Assembly: GCF_017562075.2 (NCBI RefSeq)
Contig: NC_054082.1
Location: forward strand, 59,688,906-59,752,905
Direction of reading: 5' to 3'
Origin: Anopheles merus
Taxonomy: Eukaryota; Arthropoda; Insecta; Diptera; Culicidae
DNA: 64,000 nucleotides
This document shows, piece by piece, positions 1 to 10,736 of the stretch; position 1 is the stretch's first letter; each line of letters opens with the position of its first letter. The position numbers were made by a program, and so were the translations under genes. Below the pieces are notes generated by a model that was given only the letters and a program-made list of their open reading frames with translations, did not search any database and was not told the origin of the DNA.

Positions 1-349
1 ACTCGGCGACGCTTGATACACACACTACACGTACCGTTTTACTCGCGGCGTTGACGGATCGGGGCGAACGGGAAACGCGTAGCGGGGAAAGGCGAAAGCG
101 GGCCGATGATGAATCTGTCGATCGGGAATCTCGGGAATCACGTCGGGGTCACCAGTTTTGGCTACCTCGTGGGAAGACCACTTTTTTATTTGGATTCCCA
201 AGATGTCACAAAATACAATTTTTAGATCAAGCGTTACGCAGTTACGGGAGCACGTCCACTAGCGGATGAGAACGAAAAGAGAAGAGAACGCGTGGTGGGA
301 ACGACGGCTTTTTATAATCTTTTTAACGGGAAATAGTTTAGTCTGGCTA
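1..349. other. Left edge, no recognisable feature
   Basis: I see no coding signature, repeat copy or RNA gene that I can support here. Short open frames exist but lack any recognisable motif and do not recur elsewhere in the window. The stretch abuts the FB repeat that starts at 350. Confidence 0.5.
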
Positions 350-3142
350 CCCGCTGCGCAAAGCGACGGAAGAAATCATGCCGTTCGGAGAATTTTATCA
401 TGCCATCTTTTTCCCTCCAACGGCAAATTTGTCAAGCAGCTCGTCGAGCTTCCCGTCCCTGGCTCCGCCTCATACCCCTCGCCTGAGCGCGCTGTCGAAG
501 GTTTGAATGTGTTGGTGCGTCAGACGGCCAATCGCTGTCAGCCGTCGTCCGTGCTTTTTCCCTCCATAGCGCTATCTCTTTCTCGCGTGTGGACAATGCT
601 CATGAGTTGCTGTGGCGCTTAAAAAACCGTTTACACACATTGCTGCGATGCATTTGAATTTTCACAAATCAAACAAAAAAAGCGCAATAAGTTCAATTGC
701 TGCAATGTAAAAATGACTAAGGAATCGCTAGCTAACGCTGGAGGGTTTGCTGTGCAACGCGCTGAATCCTAATTCGCATTAACACGTTCATCCCGGCGCT
801 GATTTTCATCAACTTTCCTTTCCACCAGCACCTAGAACGCAGGCTGGAAAGTTCACTGGCAGGCAGTGGGGCCTGCCATCGATCTGAACGTGTTAAGCAT
901 TAAGCATAACTTTGTTACACTAAGCTTTTGCTTTCGTATGTTGTAGATTACACAGATATGCTGAGCCGTCTGCGCAAGGGTATGAGCGTGCGTGTGTGTG
1001 CAAAACTGTCGCCAAATGTGTTTTTTTGTAAACCGAAATGACCGAAATGTTATGATCCATAGGTCAAAGATAGGAAGGTGTTCATGAAAGGCGGAAAGAC
1101 GAATTGCGGCCCCTGTCAATGGTAACTGATGACAGGGAGGAGGGGGTAGTGGCACACAGCTGTTGGGAGATTGAACATACTTAAATTGCCGGCGGGAAGA
1201 GGGGTGGCCATGGGACCCCTACGATCATCGGTCACAGGCCCCAAAATTGTAGTCGCCATGGGGGGAGGGGAGGTGCAAATGGTTTTCTCCAGCCACGGAG
1301 CCCTAAAGACCATCTTTCCGGGGGCCTTTGTCGCTAATAATCTGTCCACTTGTAGACATACGGCATACTACAGACTAGCGATCTTCGGCGACCGCCTAGT
1401 CCGCCTACCGTTAGATCCGCCGCTGGTTCATGACGGTGTTTTTTTTGTTGTGGAGGTGCATCCATCCTCCGCTTGCAGCGTATGCATCGGGAAGGAGACA
1501 ATGTGGCAGTATGCAAGTTGCACGCTGGATAGGAGCGGGCCCGCGACACCGCCATCATTCCGCACATCTGCATGCCCGTCGTGGATTCTAACTGCGTATG
1601 AACCGTTCGCCGTAGCAAGAACTGACTATCCCGCTACGTGGTACTCAAGTCCTGAAAAGGCCGGCATAATCGCGTAGACTATTACGCCAATAATAATAAT
1701 AATAAGAACAAGAAGAAGAACTTAGCATAGCAGTCCACACTCGAGGAAGGTTTTTGATTTGACTTTGGTGCTGCCGGGTCTACCGCTGTGGCGCGACAAA
1801 TGCACGGAATTCACTCGACTAAAACATGAACCTACCGATCCGAACCCATTCCAAGGCAATGCCGGTCAATCGGCGTCATGATAACTTCTCCAAACCAACA
1901 AGCCGCCAGATTCTGGACGGGCAGGTGCAGCACCATATGCGCGAAAGAAATTTGCTACATATCACATGCACGTTTGCTTCGATCGTGTGCCTTTTTAACA
2001 CCCCCAACAGCAGAACCGATCATAAAGATCGTGGTTCCAATCCGATAGTTGTGTTGTCTCAGGTAGCGAAATCGAAAATGCATGGGCTTTGTAGCCGCAG
2101 CGGATGAAAATGTACGCATCAGAATCAAACAGTTTTGGGGTTTCCAAACGCACGCACACACAAAAACACACAAACACGCGCGCGCAAACTCACACAGACA
2201 CACACACACACACACACACGCACGCACGCACGCACGCACGCACCCGCGAAAGCGCGAACGCAAGCACACACCCACGAAAGCGCATTCCCTCCCCCCCACC
2301 AGACCCCCCCCCTTCCCGCACGAGCGAGTACGGCTACCTTATCGGAAGAAAGGCTGGTTCAGCTATCATATAGCGCATCATCATCCAAAGCGCCGGGCGG
2401 GGTGGGAGATCGCGGCATGATAGAGTGAATGGTCACTTTCCCCGCGCTGTGTGCGTGTGTGTGTGTGTTTCGAGACCCAAAACTCGAGACAGATTTCTGC
2501 ACATTACAAAAAAAATTATTGCAACTATACGCCGTGCTACATGATGCTTAGAAAGTCATTGAAGCATCAAACATGTTCTAATAAAAAAATATTAGTTTAG
2601 TGTTAGACGTTCTCCTACGCTTGTTTTAAATAGGCTTCTTCACCCTCTATTGGCAGGGGCATCGAATGGTCTCATCAGCAGCGGCACGAAATAAAATAAA
2701 CCATCAATACACCGATAACACTTTGAATCCCAATCCAGCTTCTCCCACAGCGTCTCAAGGTCACACACAAATTAATAAATGCTAACACCCACCAATAACA
2801 ATATTCAACCGCTATGCACATATAAGTATCAACGCATACACCACAACACCCAATCAGCTGGCGGCGGAAGGCACGGGTAGAAGCGCAAGTAAGGCAAGCC
2901 AGGAGGGAGAGGAGAGGAAGAAGCGGACGAAAAAATGGGCGCCATTATTTTTTTTTTTAATTTTTTGACCGTTTTTTTTTTTGCTCCGCCGCCGCCCGAA
3001 CTTGGCCCGAACTGCCCGAACTGCGCGACCCAGCGCAGGAATCGCTGAAGTCCAGCGCGTGAGACGAGCCAAAATATGCGCTGGCCAACGCAGATTTTGG
3101 TACATTTTCTGCGCTGGAAACTGCTCGAATTTGCGCAGCGGG
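350..3142 (+). repeat. FB family, single-arm copy bounded by 13-bp inverted termini
   Basis: This 2.79-kb unit begins CCCGCTGCGCAAA (350-362) and ends TTTGCGCAGCGGG (3130-3142), a perfect 13-bp inverted pair. The same sequence recurs as the left arm of the palindromes at 39056 and 46593, as a partial copy at 44397-46592 and as an edge copy at 63233. Landmarks in order are a GC-rich outer segment, a conserved core around 850-1680, a short TAA/AAG-rich tract near 1686-1725, a CA and CGCA microsatellite near 2196-2245, and an A/T run next to a CCGAACT-repeat segment near 2950-3030. It carries no convincing gene: open frames differ between copies through 1-nt indels. I found no clear target-site duplication. 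It may be a two-arm element that lost its right arm (see findings). Confidence 0.75.
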
Positions 3143-3226
3143 TGGTAACTATTGCTCGAATTAGGGTGCTCGAATAAGGTTGCTCGAAATAGGGTGCTTG
3201 AATTAGGGTGTTCGAATTAGAGTGCC
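3143..3226 (+). repeat. 14-bp minisatellite, about six units
   Basis: The unit is roughly GTGCTCGAATTAGG. About six head-to-tail copies with one to three substitutions each follow the FB copy directly. No function is apparent. Confidence 0.75.
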
Positions 3227-3476
3227 CGATATTTTGAATTGACGGTTGACGTCAGCTCCGGACTGTGGTGAGGCTATAACGTGGTCGCCACAGAAGCAAA
3301 AACGATATGCGACTTGTCGCTACAAAAGTACAGGAAAGAAGAAGTTCAATGAATCAAGATTAACGGCATGACTGCCAACCTAAAAAAGAGAAATGCGTTC
3401 CCAATGAACAAAGTCCAAATGTCAAAGTGACATATCCGAATAAGCAATATTTAAGCAGAGGTTGCTCACTTTAACA
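3227..3476 (-). mobile_element. Probable 3-prime LTR segment of an old minus-strand Copia element
   Basis: On the minus strand a purine run, GAGTGGGGG, ends immediately before TGTTAAAG at 3476. That is the usual order of polypurine tract then LTR start (TG), and it lies just downstream of the Copia RNase H remnant at 3484-3782. The far end of the LTR is not defined; I set it near the minisatellite. The second LTR of this element is not visible in the window. Confidence 0.5.
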
Positions 3477-3483
3477 CCCCCAC

Positions 3484-3782
3484 TCAACCGATGCACCTTG
3501 CCAAACCTATGGCTAAACAGTTTTGCTGAAACGTTGCAGTCGGTAGTCCCTTTGTCAGCATATCTGCCTGCTGGTTCGCTGTTGGGATATACTCGAGGAC
3601 AATCTGTATATCCTTCACCAAGTCTTTCAAGAAGAACAGCTTAACATCAACATGTTTCAGCCTTCCCAGTCCCGTGGAGTCTTTCACGATGCTCATCGCT
3701 GACTGGTTATCTTCGAAATAGGTCACTGGAAAATCCACCTTGCAGCCAAGGTCATGAAGCAGACGCGACATCCACACCCCAT
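3484..3782 (-). pseudogene. Copia-type RNase H C-terminal fragment (older, interrupted element)
   Basis: The minus-strand reading has the end of a Copia polyprotein: MSRLLHDLG, EDNQSAMSIVKD, LKHVDVKLFFLKD and the QADMLTKGLP motif that closes Copia RNase H domains. The reading is cut at 3782 by the LTR of the younger Copia element and resumes beyond 8260. The host site CCCAT is duplicated at 3778-3782 and 8260-8264. Decayed and non-functional. Confidence 0.85.
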
Positions 3783-3966
3783 TGTTGAAAGTAGGCAATT
3801 TCCTGCCCCTCAAATATAACGCAAAGCGAATTGTCACTTGGGCAAGGAAACATTTCACCAACACTGTATATACATGTAAGCGATTCATTCCGCCAATGTG
3901 TTTCGTACAATAAATACACACTTAAATACGACTGCGCAAGTGTCCTGCTATTTTTCCTTTCCAACA
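3783..3966 (+). repeat. Copia 5-prime LTR
   Basis: 184-bp LTR starting TGTTGAAAG and ending TTTCCAACA. It differs from the 3-prime LTR at roughly seven positions by eye, so the insertion is not very recent. It should hold the element's promoter and polyadenylation signal (AATAAA near 3910). Confidence 0.93.
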
Positions 3967-3982
3967 GGTTATGGACCCAGGG
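3967..3982 (+). promoter_or_regulatory. Copia primer binding site
   Basis: GGTTATGGACCCAGGG follows the LTR with no spacer. Drosophila copia primes from an internal fragment of initiator tRNA-Met at a near-identical sequence; the match is from memory of the family. Confidence 0.7.
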
Positions 3983-4073
3983 AAAGTTCCAAGAAAGGTT
4001 TCTCGGAAAGTTTAAGTCGTGTGTTTTAGAAGTTACTCTTCTGTTTTCTGGCGTGAATCGATAAAGGTCCAGT

Positions 4074-5118
4074 ATGGCAGATGCCGGAAAGTTTTCGTTT
4101 GCCAGGCTGAATAACCAAAACTATCAGGGCTGGAAGTTTCGCATAGAAATGCTTATGATTCGCGAAGATCTCTGGTACGTGATCAACGAATCAAAGGTTG
4201 AACCAGTGACGCCACAATGGATCAAGGATGACAAAAGGGCCCGAGAAACTATTGGACTATGTGTTGAGGAAAACCAATTCAGCATAGTGAAAAAGGCAGA
4301 TTCGGCGAAGGAATTCTGGGAAAAGCTGCGTGAGTACCATGAAAAGACAACCGTTACCTCAAGGGTGTCCCTATTGAAAAAGCTGTGTATCCTGAACCTG
4401 GGCGAAAACGGTGATATGGACCGCCATCTTATGCAGGTTGATGAACTCTTCGATCGACTCACAATTGCGGGACAGGCAATGGAAGAATCGCTTAAAATCG
4501 CCATGATTCTGCGTAGCTTGCCAGAATCATACGGTGGCTTGGTTACGGCGTTAGAGAGTCGCCCAGATAGTGATTTAACCATGCATTTGGTAAAGTCGAA
4601 GCTACTAGACGAGTACGAGCGAAGAAAAGAGCGATCATGTGGTACGGTGAGTGAAGAAAAGGCCATGAAAAGTTCCACCAGACAACCGCCCTCAAACAAA
4701 AGAGATTGCTTCAGCTGTGGTAAGCCGGGCCATCTTAAAAGAAACTGTCGTTCCCGTTCTGATGCACAACAAAGCGACAGAGTGAGAAGGCCGAGGGAAT
4801 CGAAACAGAATGGCTACCAAGCCGAGTGTAGCAGTATGTGTTTTATGGTGGGAGAAGCACACCGTGATGTGTGGCTCATCGACAGCGGTGCTAGCTGCCA
4901 CATGACGAACAACATGCGTTTCTTCAAAGAGCTGTACAACACAAAAGGACCGAGTGTAATTTTGGCGGATGGTAATGTCGCGGAAGCAAGCGGTTACGGT
5001 CATGGATTACTACGCTGTGCAAATGGAAATGGCGGCGTGGTGGAAATAACATTGCAAAATGTGTTATACGTTCCGTCGTTAAAAACGGGACTCATTTCAG
5101 TGGACAAAATTACCGCCA
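4074..5118 (+). pseudogene. Copia gag and protease portion
   Basis: The reading starts at the ATG at 4074, 107 bp after the LTR. Copia Gag features are present: the N-terminal motif FARLNNQNYQGWKFRIEML, then a zinc knuckle CFSCGKPGHLKRNC near 4710-4750 that binds the packaged RNA. The aspartic protease active site DSGASCHMT lies near 4880-4905. Frame is lost at about 5119, again near 5188, and the reading then continues into integrase. In Copia, gag and pol form one reading frame, so the shifts are lesions and not programmed. Confidence 0.88.
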
Positions 5119-7557
5119 ACGTATTTCAGCGGTGTTTAAAGCAAATAGTTGCGAGGTTCGCAATGCGGATGCGGATTGATGTCTGTGGGGACGCGTTCCG
5201 GTTGTTTGTACCAGCTACAATTAGCTGAAGCATCGAGAATGGCTAAGGAAAAGGAACATAACAGCAATTGCTTGCATTCGTGGCATCGGCGACTTGGACA
5301 TCGAGACCCAAATATGATCCTAAGGATGGTAAACGAGGATTTGGGCACAGGCATGAAGTTCGTCGACAGCGGTATTCAACAATCCTGCGAAACGTGTATG
5401 GAGGGTAAGTCAGTACGTAACCCTTTTCCTACAGCAACTGAGAAGAGATCGACGAAGATTTTGGACCTGGTTTACACTGATTTATGCGGTCCAATGCGTA
5501 CGGCTACACCCGGGGGAAAGAGATACCTAATGACGATGATAGACGACTTCAGCCGGTATACCATCGTGTATTTGTTAGAAAGGAAATCCGAAGCAGCTGA
5601 AAAGATAAAGGAGTATGTTCGTTACGTGGAGAATCTCTTTGCATGCAAGCCTCGAACAATAAGATCGGATGGAGGTGGTGAGTACGTTAATTAAAACCTA
5701 CGTATTTTCTTTGTAGAAGAAGGCATTAAGGCACAATACACGACAGCCTACTCACCACAACAAAATGGCGTAGCAGAGAGGAAAAATCGATCTATAGAGG
5801 AGATGACAACAACGATGCTCCTGGATGCCGGATGGGATAAGCGATACTGAGGCGAGGCAGCTCTAACGGCTGTATACCTGCAAAACAGATTACCATCACG
5901 ATCTGTAAGTACTACTCCCTATGAGCTGTGGTTTGGTCGGAAGCCGGAAATAGGTCACCTTAAAGTGTTTGGTCGTCCAGTATACGTACACATTCCTAAC
6001 GTCAATAGAGGAAAATTTGACAGTAAGGCTCGAAAACTAATTTTCAAAGGGTACTCGCCAGATCATAAAGGTTACCGTTTCGTTAACACTGAGACCAACA
6101 AGAGCACGATTAGCCGGGACGTAACATTTTTGGAAGATGGTATGATATCTACCCGTTGTAATAGTCCCGTAAAGAAGCAGAGTAAAGTAATAGAACCGTC
6201 GCAAGAACAGAAATGGAATGATGATTCCAATGAAAACGATGTAGAATATTTCTTATCGAGTCCATCAAAGCGTAACACTACGGAAGATAGTCCACTCGTA
6301 TTTGCTGATGACGAAAGCGAAAATGTCGAGTTTTTCGATGTCGATAATAACGAGGATCCGCTCGCATTTTCACATGAAGCCAGAGATGATCAGATGCAGG
6401 AAGATACAGATACAGTTAATCGGGCTGTTAGAGTGAATCGTGGTAAACCTCCTAGTAGATTGGGCGACTACGTAGTGGGGATTGTGACCGAAAGGGCAGG
6501 AGAGCCTTCTAGCTACAAGGAAGCGATTTCGAGCGTAGATCGAACGTCTTGGAAGCAAGCGATGGAGAATGAGTTGCAGTCTCACATGCAAAACCAGAGT
6601 TGGGAATTGGTTCAACTTCCCAAGGGAAAACGTGCATTTGGCAGCAAGTGGGTCTTCAAACAAAAGCGGAAGGAGTCAGACGAGATCGTTAGATATAAAG
6701 CACGGATCGTAGCTCAAGGCTATAATCAACGATACGGTGAAGACTACGACGAGGTTTATGCTCCGGTCACAAAATACAGTACTCTTCGAACACTGTTGGC
6801 CCTAGCGGGAAAGAAGAATTTGTTTCTTCAACACTTCGACGTACGTACTGCCTATCTCTACGGTGATATCGATGAGGAGATCTACATGCGTCAGCCGCAA
6901 GGGTACGAGGTTCCAGGAAAGGAGGAGTTGGTGTGTTGCCTGCGGAAGAGCATTTACGGACTGAAACAATCGGCTCGGTGTTGGAACGAGAAGCTGTCGA
7001 AAGTGCTTGGAAAGCTGGGGTTCATAGCGAGTTCGGCCGATCCATGCTTGTATACGGCGAACAGGAGGGGTGAAATGGTGTATCTCATCGTCTACATCGA
7101 TGACATTCTCGTGGGTTGTAAGAGCGAGAAAATCATAGCTGGCGTTTATGAACATTTACGAAGGCATTTCGAGATAGCTAATCTTGGTCATGTAAAATTC
7201 TTTTTAGGATTGGAAATTCGAAAAGAAGATGGTGTATACAGCATCGGGCTAAACAACTACATTAACAAGCTAGTTAACACCGTGGGGCTTGTTGAGGCGA
7301 AGACATCAAAGACACCAATGGACCAGGGTTTCCTGAAGGACACAGCTGACACCAAGCTGTTGGAAGACAACACCAAGTATCGATCCGTTGTTGGAGCAAT
7401 ACTCTACATAGCTGTTTGTGCGCGACCCGACATAATGGCAACGGCTACTGTACTAGGTAGAAAGGTTAGCGCTCCAACGGAAAAGGACTGGACGGCCAAG
7501 CGTGCGGTAAGGTATCTTAAGGATACCAAAGATTGGAAGCTAAAGATGGGTGGATAG
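5119..7557 (+). pseudogene. Copia integrase and reverse transcriptase portion
   Basis: After two frameshifts the pre-integrase zinc-binding domain reads HSWHRRLGH...CETCMEGK (about 5275-5405). Next comes the integrase core with DLVYTDLCGPM and RSDGGGEYVN (to 5694). Two in-frame stops follow, TAA at 5692 and TGA at 5848. From 5965 a 530-codon open frame covers the C-terminal integrase region and the Copia reverse transcriptase, with YKARIVAQGYNQ, the HFDVRTAYLYGDIDEEIYM block and the polymerase motif VYIDDILVG near 7090-7117. The frame ends at 7557. Confidence 0.9.
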
Positions 7558-8068
7558 CATGGTGTTTTCCGATTGTGGTGACTTAATCGCGTTTTCCGAT
7601 GCGGATTGGGCAGGCGACTCTTCATCACGGAAATCAACAACCGGTTACGTGGTGTACTTCTCAGGTGGAGCAGTGTCCTGGGCTAGCCGTAAGCAGAGCA
7701 ACGTTACGTTATCTACGATGGAGGCTGAGCACGTTGCGTTGGCCGAGACCTGCCAGGAGGTACTGTGGTTGCGTAGACTCCTTAGCGATTTGGGGGAAGT
7801 TCAGCATAGCGCAACAATAGTGAATGGAGACAATCAGGCTTGTCTTTCATTTGCTCAATCGGAGAAATCCAGCAAGCGCTCCAAACATATAGAGACAAAA
7901 CGTCATTTCATACGGGATCTATGCCAGCGAGGCGATATTAAGTTGAGGCACTGCCCTACTGATAGCATGAATGCGGATATACTAACTAAGCCATTAGGAA
8001 CGGTAAAGCACAATATGTTCGCGATTCGTTTGGGATTGATGAGAGGTAATTTAAGGGCTATTAATTGA
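7550..8068 (+). pseudogene. Copia RNase H portion
   Basis: Shifted one frame from the reverse transcriptase reading, this 172-codon segment has the RNase H signature FSDADWAGD, followed by TTGYVVYFSGG, STMEAEHVAL and ADILTKPL, the standard Copia C terminus. It stops eight bases before the 3-prime LTR and supplies the purine tract. The frameshift at about 7545-7560 separates it from the polymerase. Confidence 0.9.
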
Positions 8069-8075
8069 GGAAGAG

Positions 8076-8259
8076 TGTTGAAAGTAGGCAATTTCCAACC
8101 CCTCAAATATAACGCAAAGCGAATTGTCACTTGGGCAGGGAAACATTTTACCAACACTGTATATACATGTAAGCGATTCATTCCGCCAATGTGTTTCGTA
8201 CAATAAACACACACTTAAATACGACTGCGCAAGTGTCCTGCTATTTCTCCCTTCCAACA
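8076..8259 (+). repeat. Copia 3-prime LTR
   Basis: 184 bp, same boundaries as the 5-prime LTR (TGTTGAAAG to CCAACA), preceded by the purine-rich GAGGAAGAG and followed by the target duplication CCCAT. Confidence 0.93.
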
Positions 8260-9134
8260 CCCATGACGAACAGCACTCTATGTGTTCAGAGCCTTCAAAT
8301 TACCGTCAATTCAGCTTCCGTCGAAGACAGCGCCACGGTTTGTTGTTTCCGGGTGATCCAGGCCACGGTCGATCCGAACATTTTGAAAACGCTCCCGCTC
8401 ACTGATCGTCTATCGTTGGGGTCATTGGCCCAATCTGCATCCGAATACACCTCCAGCGCTTTTCCTCTGCCTCTGCAATACACGAGCCCCACATCTAGAG
8501 ATCCTTGTATGTAGCGAAGGATTCTCTTGAGATGTGTCCAATGCTCGTCCGTTGGACAACTCTGATACTGACTGAAGAAGAAAAATTAACCGAGATTCGG
8601 CAAAAAATTTTAAGAGTGTAGAGTTGAACCCACGATCACGAGGTCATCCACGTACAACACGATGATAACAATGCCGTTTTTCGTTGATCTTATGTAAAGG
8701 CACTGGTCGTTTAGACTCCGTCTAAAACCCAAACGTCCATGAACAAAATCGTTAAACCGATCATTCCATGCTTTAGACGCCTGCTTAAGACCGTACAGAG
8801 ATTTATGTAAACGGCACACAAGATCTCCGTCAGTCTGGAAACCCACGCGATCGAAACGGATTCCGTGTTTGCTTCCCGGTTAAACAAGACTCTCACACCA
8901 CAACATTTTTGTCAGTACGTTTCACTTTCAGCCCAGAAACCATTTTATTCCGAATCAATTGCTCAATACTGCGCACGTTTAAGTGACCAAGACGCTTATG
9001 CCATAATTCCAGCTCTTTAGACACTCGACCTGTCGTCATCATCGAATATTCACCACGCTTCACATAACTAAAATCTAGTTGATATAATTTTCCAACCCGT
9101 AAACCACACGCGACAATTGCCGTCCAGCCGTCAC
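8260..9134 (-). pseudogene. Copia-type pol relic, upstream part of the interrupted older element
   Basis: Reading the minus strand from 9134 downward: a pre-integrase zinc domain (LWHKRLGHLNVRS, about 9005-8960), then a jump to reverse transcriptase (LHKSLYGLKQASKAWND and VLYVDDLVIVGS, 8846-8610), then RNase H (HWTHLKRILRYIQGS, YSDADWANDPNDRRS and LSSTEAEL, 8560-8295). Most of the integrase and the N-terminal polymerase are missing. The reading continues past the younger Copia insertion into 3782-3484. Confidence 0.85.
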
Positions 9135-9154
9135 CTACACAACCGCATGAACTG

Positions 9155-9450
9155 GTGGGAACCGATCCGTTATCATCACCGCTTCAAGCTGCACCTCGTG
9201 AGCTATTCACAGATAGGATCTGGATCCGCCTATCCCGCTTATCAACGGCCGTCACTGTGGAACAAGTGGTCGCTTCTGTAAAGCGTCGCTTAGCCACCGA
9301 TGACGTTATAGCGTATTGCCTGCTGAGAAGAGGGGTTAGTGTGGACAGCATGAATTGGCTTTCATTCAAAGTGAGAGTCCCGGCTATCCTTCGAGATGCG
9401 GCACTCACACCATCCACTTGGCCAGTCGGTATCGGTGTACGTGAGTTTTT
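9155..9450 (+). pseudogene. ORF1 C-terminal fragment of the non-LTR element
   Basis: About 100 codons contain IWIRLSRLSTAVTVEQVVAS, LSFKVRVPA and TWPVGIGVREFF. The same pattern occurs in the minus-strand element (MWLFFTRFAPSVTTEQISH, FVSFKVGIP, TWPSALTYREF, 31600-31380), which supports a shared ORF1 protein, probably a nucleic-acid-binding chaperone. The start is lost by 5-prime truncation. Confidence 0.65.
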
Positions 9451-9824
9451 TTCCATCCCGTCAACACGACCACCAAACCTCATCTCCTATAGCCACCCGA
9501 AACCGCTTTACAACACGCACACCAGCTACTAGTACTGATCACTGCTACACCACACGCACACCAACAACGACTCACCGTTTAGCAGCACGCACGTCTACTC
9601 CACCTGGTCCTGAAACAACATCATCACAACAGTGTCACCCCCCGGTGAATGATACCTTCGAAGCACCCAACTCAACACTTGTTTCTGGACCGCCCCAAAA
9701 CCACCGCGCTTCATCTCCGCATCTGCACCAGTCTACAATCGATCGCTTTTTTCTCAACTAGACGAAGTTCCGCTCATTGCACGCAACAAACACGCCAAGC
9801 CTCATGCTCTGACAATGCAGCTCA

Positions 9825-10680
9825 ATTGACTTACCATATACCCGCTTTATTCAACCGCCACAAAGACAACGCTACCGCTGAGTATTTAAGCTGCTATTAT
9901 CAAAACGTTAGAGGTTTGCGTACTAAAACAAAAGAATTTCACCTAGCTGTATCGGAGGCTGACTTCGACCTTATCGCCCTCACGGAAACTTGGCTTGTTG
10001 ACAACATTCCATCTGCTCTTCTCTTCAACAACAACTTCTCTGTTTACCGCTGTGATCGCTCTCTCAGCGGCTCTACCTCTCGCGGTGGTGGTGTTTTGCT
10101 AGCCGTTTCTAACGCATACGAGTCGATAGAATTACCTTCCTTAGTGCAACTTAATCACATCAATAATTCGCACGGACGCATGCTTGACCTGCTCTACGCT
10201 AACAATGCTGCAGCTAAATTGTGTTCGCCTGTCTTTCCAAGTGTTGTTCCGCTTGTACCTCTTGACTCCTATCACCCGGCGTTTGACTTCAATATACGTA
10301 TTAACTCGTCGACCCGACGCAATTCGACGACTCGACAAAACTCGACGACAACCGCATTTTATCGTTATAACTTTGCTAAAGCTGACTATGTGAAACTGAA
10401 CGACATGATTTCAATGTTTAACAATAGCTTTCATTGTTCCAATTTTATTTCACTTGACGAAGCAGTATGTTCATTCTCGTCCTTCATGCTGCAAGCCTTT
10501 GTTGTATGCGTCCCAGTTCAGCGTCCTAAACCTAACCCCACCTGGGCGGACCGCACACTCAAACGACTCAAACGTGTAAAAAGAGCTGCTTATCGTCACT
10601 ACCAAACGCGCCGCTGCCAAAGATCTCGCTCGATCTACTTTGACACGCACTCTTTATACTGCAGCTATAACAGGTTTTGA
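9825..10680 (+). pseudogene. Endonuclease part of ORF2, internally deleted
   Basis: The N-terminal endonuclease block YYQNVRGLRTKTKEFHLAV (from about 9895), LIALTETWL and the SRGGGVLLAV block are present. The catalytic GDFN region is missing, and the reading jumps from YESIELPSL to a C-terminal part (MLDLLYANNAAAKLCS...DSYHPAFDF). The frame closes at 10680. An enzyme with this deletion could not nick target DNA. Confidence 0.8.
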
Positions 10681-10736
10681 TATCGCAGATATTTGAGTAA
10701 AATCCAACCTAACCTCTGCAGGTGGCCTGACTCGTT

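Larger units (their letters stand above)
3783..8259 (+). mobile_element. Ty1/Copia LTR retrotransposon, full length, decayed coding region
   Basis: The element is 4477 bp. It has two 184-bp LTRs with TG...CA ends (3783-3966 and 8076-8259) and a perfect 5-bp target duplication, CCCAT (3778-3782 and 8260-8264). The primer site begins GGTTATGGACCCAG directly after the 5-prime LTR, very close to the internal initiator-tRNA-Met site used by Drosophila copia. The purine tract GAGGAAGAG precedes the 3-prime LTR. Domain order is gag with zinc knuckle, protease, integrase, reverse transcriptase, RNase H, as expected for Copia. At least three frameshifts and two stop codons disable it. It inserted into an older Copia element of opposite orientation. 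Confidence 0.93.

Noticed and set aside
1171..1677. 168-codon open frame in the FB core
   Set aside because: The other FB copies interrupt it with 1-nt indels (for example the 39876, 44953 and 47385 counterparts change frame), substitutions are not codon-biased, and no domain is recognisable.
1955..2428. Overlapping open frames rich in Thr-His or Cys-Val
   Set aside because: They are translations of the CA/CGCA microsatellite in several frames; the same happens at 40650-41131, 42458-43019, 45739-46218, 48098-48916 and 50168-50938.
4124..4699. 191-codon minus-strand frame
   Set aside because: Shadow of the Copia gag reading on the other strand, with no motif of its own.
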